From: Hibiscus mutabilis
Lineage: Eukaryota; Streptophyta; Magnoliopsida; Malvales; Malvaceae
Length of the DNA: 64,000 bases
Assembly: GCA_019671005.1 (NCBI GenBank)
Contig: CM033726.1
Location: 6,703,213 to 6,767,212 of the forward strand
Direction of reading: 5' to 3'
The notes beneath the pieces are model-generated. The model had not been told where the DNA came from and did not search any database. It saw nothing but the letters and a program-made list of their open reading frames with translations. Made by a program: the position numbers and the translations under genes. Positions 57,749 to 64,000 of the stretch are shown here, one piece after another; the stretch's first letter is position 1, and each line of letters begins with the position of its first letter.

Positions 57749-59706
57749 TCAAGCTGATTGCAGAGACCGAGCTCTGGCTGCAGCTCTTTCTAGTGCTTTT
57801 AACCTATTAGCTTCCATGCGAACACGCTGCTCTTCGGTGATTTGCACACTAGAGGAGGCGGCTGCAGCTCTCTCCAGTGCCTTCACCTTGTTAGCTTCCA
57901 TCCGAGCTCCCTGTTCTTCTGTAATATTAACTTCAGTAGACAGTTAGCTTCATTATTTTGCATTTGCTGTTGCCCAGAGTCACTGGCTGCAAGTGCTTCA
58001 GCAGCAACCGTAGAGGTGTGTATGTCATGAGATGGTTCCTGTGATTAACGACAAGAATACACCACCACCACACCCAGAATTGAGAAGGCAACGGTCCTTA
58101 TTAAGCAAAACTCATAAACATTTCTAGTAGCAGCCAAGCCCAGTTTTAGGAACAATGATGTATATTTTCAACATATACGAACACAAATAATATAACTAAA
58201 ACACCAATTCTTCCATTTAATGAAAAAATTGCATTGTTATACGGGTATACAAGTTCGACAATTAACAGATTTGAAAAACACAAATCTCAAAAGCAGCAAT
58301 CTAATAAAAGAAAAACACACACGCACCAAAGCCATAGGAAGCATACTATCAATTAATGCTTTAGATATCTAAGGAACATAGTAACGATCGTCCTTTTTCT
58401 TATAACTCGTCAATAAAGAACTCTACACTACTAAGCTATGGACTTGAGAAGTGACTGCACAACTGTAACAAGAAGAACCAAAGCTAAAAGCAATATGGTT
58501 ACCTCAGAAACCTTGTGGTAAATCTCATCAAGCATACTTTCTTGAATCTCATCAACATGATCTCCCTCATAGCGGTCAAGAGTTTGTCCCTCAGTCTGTC
58601 CGGCCACTACAATAAAAAGCATTTTTAAGCACAATATAATATTTATGCCTCAAGCAATGAAACAAAGTAACGCATTAAATAGGCAACATGGTAATAAAAT
58701 CTGTTAAAAACAAAAAGAATAGCACTATTGGTAGCATGCCTTGCTCATTAGTGGGAGCATTAAACTCGTCTGGATTTTCATGCAATTTTGTAGGATCCCC
58801 TCCTCTAGCAACTCGCTCTCTCAAGTCTTTAATACAATTCTGCCCAAAACATATACATCAGAATTAACTCAGCTAATCAGTGTAAGCAGATCTTAAAGCA
58901 AATTCCAACACATAATGAGATTTAAGTTTACAGTTCATCTAAGTCTGTCTCTAGCTTAGGAGAACAAAAAACATCTATGGTGAAGATCAACACGAACAAT
59001 CTCCAAAAAAGCTAAAGGGTAATACAACATCTGAAATTTGATTGTTAAACATCGAAACTCATCCATATTTACATTCAAATTTGCAAGTCACAATCAGTAA
59101 TATCTCAATAACCCCAATGCTATGAGGTAGTCAGTCACCTAAATTCTGCATTTTAATCCCTTGAAACAAAAAATGAAGTATCCTAATTTCAATAACAAGT
59201 CATTAACCACTACATTTAAGGGTTGACTGAATTACCTTAACACGTTTGGAAGAAGCAACTTTATCGACCTTATGTACAAACTGATCAAAAGAGTAATATG
59301 GGATCAAATGCTTGTGCCATTCTCTGTACAACTCAATTAAGTTTCCCAAATCACTGACCTAAAAACAGAAAACAAAAATAAGAGCTTAATAAAATCTCCC
59401 CAAAATTGGTAAAATGAAAAACAATAATTTCGATTTAATAGAAATAAGATTAATCTAGTAATATACCTCGTGACTGCGGCCGTGGCACCTAAAAGCCCGA
59501 GACAAGTGGCGAAGGATGTAACCGAAACCATCATCGGAGAGGAGAAGTTCGGGTGTGAGCTTGGGTCGGGTTCTGCTTTTGGCTACTTTCTTGGGCCTTT
59601 CGGGTCTAGGAAGCTGATTCGAAGTAAAGTCGATACCGGAGGAGGAAGCGTTGAGGTTGGGTTGATCGGGTTTAGCGATATCGGGGCAGTCACGTTCGCG
59701 AAAGGC
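57749..59706 (-). pseudogene. TIPIN: TIPIN (Swi3/Csm3) replication-fork protection protein, headless and frameshifted
   Basis: TIPIN pairs with Timeless to stabilise stalled replication forks. Exons on the minus strand: 59706-59467, 59358-59236, 58839-58740, 58606-58503, 58038-57749. The core is clear: RPKLTPELLLSDDGFGYILR and HLSRAFRCHGRSHEV, then LGNLIELYREWHKHLIPYYS and FDQFVHKVDKVASSKRVK, then CIKDLRERVARGGDPTKLHE. Exon 1 opens at an AG with RERDCPDIAK, the second half of the plant family's N-terminal CCHC knuckle. No ATG or first half of the knuckle occurs before an in-frame stop, nor in the 720 bp upstream. The last exon needs a one-base shift near 57945 to connect QMQNNEAN with NITEEQGARMEANKVKALER. 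Intron 3 uses a GC donor. A start exon beyond the next gene cannot be excluded. Confidence 0.88.
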
Positions 59707-60351
59707 CTAAACTTATATTCCCTAACCCCTAAACTTTAAACTCTAAACCTTAAATTCTAAACCTTACAACCTAAAATTTTAGATTTTTTTGGTCGAATTC
59801 AGGGGCAAAAGAACCCCTTTAGCCTTTATTTTACATTTTAAACATTGGTGAAGGGTACTTTCAAAAATATATTGATGAAGATAGGGACTAAATTGAACTC
59901 ATGGTAAACTTTGGAGTTCAAATTGTGAAGCCTAAGGAGTTTAATAACTTGTGGTGTAATTTCACCATTTTGGAGAACATATAAAAGAACATAACGTTAA
60001 ACGAACGAATACGAACACCTTCAAAAATAAACAAACGAACACGTACACAATATTAAAAATTTAAATGAATACGAACCGAATATGAACACATTCAAAAATA
60101 AATATACGAATACAAATAAAACATTGTCCGTTTAAGCTCTGTTCATTTACACTCCTAATATGCATAAAATCTGTATATATATATAATTCCTACCTTTGAA
60201 GCCTTTGCTGAAAGGCTGGAAACTGGACCCTCATTTAACCTTTGAAATTGAGATATCTATATTTACAACCCCCAAAAAAACTCTTCCTGTCATTATAAAT
60301 TATAATTGCAGCTTCGAACTATTGTTTTGTTTCACTGATTGCATTTCATCC

Positions 60352-60382
<31 letters not shown>

Positions 60383-60428
60383 ACAGACTCCAGCTCTACA
60401 GCCAACAATCTTAAACAGGGTTGGGGAG
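59707..60428. other. Repeat-rich spacer where the TIPIN 5' exon is expected
   Basis: It starts with degenerate CTAAACC-type runs (59707-59790). A segment at about 60000-60160 contains two copies of a roughly 60-bp phrase (GAATACGAACACCTTCAAAA and variants) like ends of plant repeats rich in GTTCGT. A poly-C/poly-A run lies at 60352-60383. No knuckle exon is visible. Confidence 0.6.
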
Positions 60429-63400
60429 TTATAAATTAGCAGCCCAATCATAATCCTGGTACACGATGTTAATAGCCCCTCCATCAGCCAAAAGATGCAT
60501 CAAAAGCCCCGCCTTGGTGGCATCCACGTAATTCATCACCCACTTCACCACATCTTTCTCTGCTCCAAAATCTACGCTAAACCTGTGTCAAGGTTAACAA
60601 AAAATGGATCTCATACATCTCGAAACAGTATTCTATATATATATAAATCGGCACAAGTATATCGGAAACTTACCATTTGATGATCCGAGTTAAAGAAACT
60701 GTTCTCCTATCCAAATTGATCTCTATGGCTCCATTCTGGAAGTACTGCCTTGCAGCAGATCTTAGCTCACCTTCGACACCCTGAGCAGTGAAAAACCTGA
60801 CTGTGGGGCTTGACCTTGCTCCATTGCAAAGTCCAAAATGGATCAATGGATTAACTTTAGCCGGGGCAAACTATCAATTTAAGAAGACAGAAAAGAAAAA
60901 CCAAGTCAATCTATGCATTGATTTATGAAGCGAAAAGTTGGGCAGCAGAATTCAGGGATTCAAATAGAGGTCCGCTACCGCCACACCATTTGAAACTATT
61001 ATTGTGAAAAATAACCGCAACCGTAATTTAAATCTCTGCAGTAGATAAAAGAAACTGATTAAGTTGGGGTACCTGTAAGCGCCTATTTCCCTTGCCAAAG
61101 GGCCTGACCAAGGAATAAGGTGACTTTCGATTGTTTCTAAGGATCCCATTCTGTATAATGCTGAGGGAGTACGGGTACCCTCCGATTACATATTGGAAAT
61201 CATTAAAAAAGGCTCTTCTATCAAGTAATCCGTCGGGATGTCCGATGGTAACTACAGCATGGATGACCATGGCATTGTATAAGTTCAAGAAGAAGGCTAG
61301 TTTCTCATCCGGAGTTAGTAACCTGAGATCAACCCTTTGTAGATCTCGAGTCAAATTCAAGTACCTACATCAAATTAAGGCATGGAGAATCCATGATTTC
61401 TGCATGTTAATGTATTGGAATTTTAAGGAATCTGATAAAAAGGAGGAAATGTAAAAAAAAAACCTGCGGAATTCTTCACTTTTGCCGATTCTGTAATAGT
61501 CAACATGGTGCCGGTCATCAGATGCATATGCTTCGAGTATGGCGGACATCAACTTGGCGAGCCTGTCAGCTAGAAAAGATGGGGACTTGGGCTCGCTATC
61601 GTTTACTGCGGTTCGAAAGTTGAAGCATGATGTAATAAATTGCTCATGCTCCAGGAAACGATAAAAATGTTTTCCGTCTTCGAAATCATTTTCCCTACGC
61701 CATATGGTAAAATAAAAAATTATATTCGAGAAAATAAAAGGGTAAACTACACCACCAGATACCACTAAACTTTATAAGTAGTATCGATTATACTATTGAA
61801 ATAAAAATCGATACTATTTTAGCACTGAATTTTAATTTAAGCTTCAATTATATCACTGAGCTATTAAAATCGATGCTGCGGACGGATCTTAATGGTCCAT
61901 GTGTATTGTGGAGGGATTTTAATAGTCCAGTAGTATAATTAAAGCTTAAACTAAAGTTTAATATTAAAATAATATTAACTTTTAGTTCAGTAATATAATC
62001 GATACTAAACTTTCAGTAGTATGTGGTGTGGATATTTAATGGTTTGAAATTCATATAACATATTTGATTGGAAGCAGAGTGAGGTTTCTACCCAAAAACA
62101 TGTTTGATGAAATGCTTCCGGGCAATATGTTTTGCAGTTTCGACTCCCTGCAAAACAAGAAAATGTGGAACCAAGTAATTCAATTTGGGGCCACTAAGAA
62201 AAGCCTAGAAATTTGGCAAGATGGACGGCGAGAAGGAAAAACATTTAAATCAAGTAGGGCCTTTGTCAACATCCAACTCATGAAGGAATAATCGTCATTC
62301 GTTAAGTGGCTGGTCCACTTGATTCCAGATGATTTGTTCATGCTTTTATGGATACTTTGAAATTTAATCTTTAAAAAATGAGTAAATACTTGACATATTG
62401 TCGGTGTAAAATATTTTTTTTACATAAACGTATTTATTTAAATTCTATAATAAAAAATTTAATCAATTTTTGTTTTGGACAATAATCAACTTTAAAAATT
62501 AGTGGTCGGTGTTTAATTTATACACTTCAACATGAACTAACAAGACGTGAATGATTAGTCATTAAGTTTGCTCTAGTTGATATCTTGAGAAACAAAAAAA
62601 ATATAAAATCTAAATCTTAAATCTAAAATTCTACCTTAAAATCTTAAGTCTTAAACCTTAAGCCCCATTTTTGTTGTTGTTCTTAACGCTGGCCACAAGA
62701 ACCTTAAACGACCATTGATTTGGTCTCCAACAGGCGTTTATCCACTATTTTTAGCTCAAATATGCATTTGGCGGCAATTAAAAAATCCAACTTTTGGCCA
62801 ACGGTCGTTTGCCCCCAACGGACGTTGAAGACAACCCCAAAGAAAGCCTAAATCTTAAACTAAACTTCTAAACTTTAAATTAAATTAACTTATAAAAAAT
62901 AAAATTTTCACTATGCATGAAATATTTTCTCTTAAAACAATAAAAATCATTCATCACTTCTTTTACCCCAATGGTCTAATCTGAGCAATGGTAGTTACAA
63001 AACCATAATAACTCCATTAGACCACTCCCGATTAAAACACAAAAAGACCTTTGGGCCACCTTCAAATCAAATTACGTAACTTACACAACCCAAACTAACA
63101 ATTAATTCAATGACATTACTATCCAAAACCCTAACAAGAATCCAGGTTTCCAGTTGCTTTGTTTTTATCTCCACTTATTGCATTCTTCAAATTCCTTTAA
63201 AAATTGCTCTGCTATATTATTAATAGTAATACTATTAAATTAAGAGTATTTTTAATACATATGTATTTTTTTCATATAAACATACATATTTATTCTTTAA
63301 AAAATAAAATTTTAATTATTAACTTTAAAATCTTAACATCTAAATCATAAACTTTTAATTCTAAACTTTATAAATTAAATTCAACAAAAAAAAATAGTAA

Positions 63401-64000
63401 CCACAAAGTATGTATATTAAATAATTTTTAAAAACTAAGTATAATAATTACTATAAAATACATTTGATAAAATTACTAAACCTAAAATAATATTAAAAAA
63501 TGCCATCTTTACTTATTCTACAAGAAAAACCGTTTATCCCTTGGTTAAAGTGTTGTAACTTTGAAGAACCTTAATGTACTGAATCATCAGGCTACGAATG
63601 CTCCAAACAACACACGCTTGATATATTATATAATAATACAATCATGAGGTAAGAGAGAGAATTATCATAACTATGGCTATGAGTATAACTTAAGGTATTT
63701 TGCTAATCTATTATAATTAGTGCTTAATATGTAGTAATTACTAATCAGAAGGCTTTGTTAAACAATATAGATTTTTCAAGTATATTAAAAATGAATTTTT
63801 TTTAATTTATAAGAATAAATTGGATTAATGATGATGATTTAAGAGTTGTGGGCGAGTGCTATCATAGTGGCACTCACCTTGCATCGTGCAATCCATCATT
63901 AGTGTCGTGTATGTCGTTTAATGTGTTTCAATTGATAAATAAATTAAGTTAATGAAAATTGAAAAATAAATTACCTTTCTTCTGCCGCAGTCGAGGTGGT
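60429..64000 (-). CDS. DEP and DUF547 domain protein (glutaredoxin-DEP-DUF547 family), 3' part
   Basis: Exons on the minus strand: beyond 64000 to 63975, 62147-62092, 61694-61464, 61364-61073, 60870-60674, 60582-60429; stop TAA at 60429-60431. Phases agree throughout. The edge exon reads HLDCGRRK, the next AKHIARKHFIKHVFG, then ENDFEDGKHFYRFLEHEQFI, the C-terminal half of a DEP domain. DUF547 follows: RVDLRLLTPDEKLAFFLNLY, NAMVIHAVVTIGHPDGLLDR, ending with NPLIHFGLCNGARSSPTVRF and INIVYQDYDWAANL. In plants this pair usually follows a glutaredoxin-like domain, expected off the right edge. No damage is seen in the visible part. Molecular function is not established. Confidence 0.92.
62148..63974 (-). 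other. Large intron of the DEP-DUF547 gene
   Basis: This 1.8-kb AT-rich intron lies between AAG-GTAATT and TTTTGCAG-GGAGTC. It contains two stretches of degenerate CTAAA/TCTAAACTT runs (about 62590-62900 and 63300-63400), probably remnants of MITE-like repeats, but no clear element ends. The open frame 62064-62291 overlaps exon 2 on the other strand and is not a gene. Confidence 0.75.

Noticed and set aside
57681..58030. Plus-strand Ala/Ser-rich open frames
   Set aside because: They are antisense shadows of the TIPIN C-terminal repeat exon.
59470..59739. Plus-strand open frame starting MTAAVAPKSPRQVAKD
   Set aside because: It is antisense to the first TIPIN exon, whose minus-strand product is clearly conserved.

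Overview
The window is nuclear DNA of a flowering plant, most likely a eudicot. The genes have many short exons with AT-rich introns and GT..AG splice sites, and their closest recognisable relatives are plant families (AGD-class ArfGAP, DUF3755, TIPIN/Swi3, DEP-DUF547). About half of the window is nested LTR retrotransposon DNA. There is no sign of bacterial, organellar or viral genome organisation.

Layout. (1) Positions 1-23636, minus strand, hold a large ArfGAP gene of the AGD2/AGD4 type (BAR, PH, ArfGAP, ankyrin). I could place 18 exons from the start codon at 23636 to the ankyrin exon at 124-587; the 3' end lies off the left edge. The gene is heavily invaded. A 6-kb non-autonomous LTR element (2789-8809) sits inside the exon that codes for the ArfGAP zinc finger. 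A 4.9-kb Ty1/copia element (14068-18966), itself carrying a nested solo LTR, sits in an intron. At least three MITE-like elements occupy other introns. The exon following the copia-bearing intron has no AG at its expected 3' splice site. (2) Positions 23911-37537 are a degenerate, non-autonomous Tat/Ogre-like Ty3/gypsy element with LTRs of about 3.4 kb, remnants of gag, and an array of 182-bp tandem repeats upstream of the 3' LTR. It begins about 275 bp upstream of the ArfGAP start codon. (3) Positions 37538-39115 are AT-rich spacer with a probable hAT-like MITE. (4) Positions 39116-51949, minus strand, are a decayed Tekay/Del-type chromovirus with LTRs of about 2.45 kb. It is interrupted by a 3-kb solo LTR related to the LTRs of element 2 (45102-48092, perfect 5-bp target duplication). 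(5) Positions 52428-57070, plus strand, are an intact-looking eight-exon DUF3755/SANT-like gene. (6) Positions 57749-59706, minus strand, are a TIPIN (Swi3/Csm3) gene or pseudogene that lacks a start codon and the first half of its zinc knuckle, and has a frameshift in the last exon. (7) Positions 60429-64000, minus strand, are the 3' six exons of a DEP-DUF547 gene that continues past the right edge.

The four host genes have no evident common pathway; they are unlinked housekeeping functions (vesicle traffic, chromatin-linked or unknown, replication-fork protection, unknown). The main story is host-gene decay and element nesting: the ArfGAP gene is hit upstream of its start codon, in an intron and in a catalytic exon. 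I did not find a convincing new biological system. The observations least explained by standard annotation are a 93-nt hairpin across a 3' LTR boundary, a precise 182-bp array, a cluster of four short hairpins in the 6-kb element, and tRNA-like pol III box pairs preserved in both LTRs of the chromovirus.
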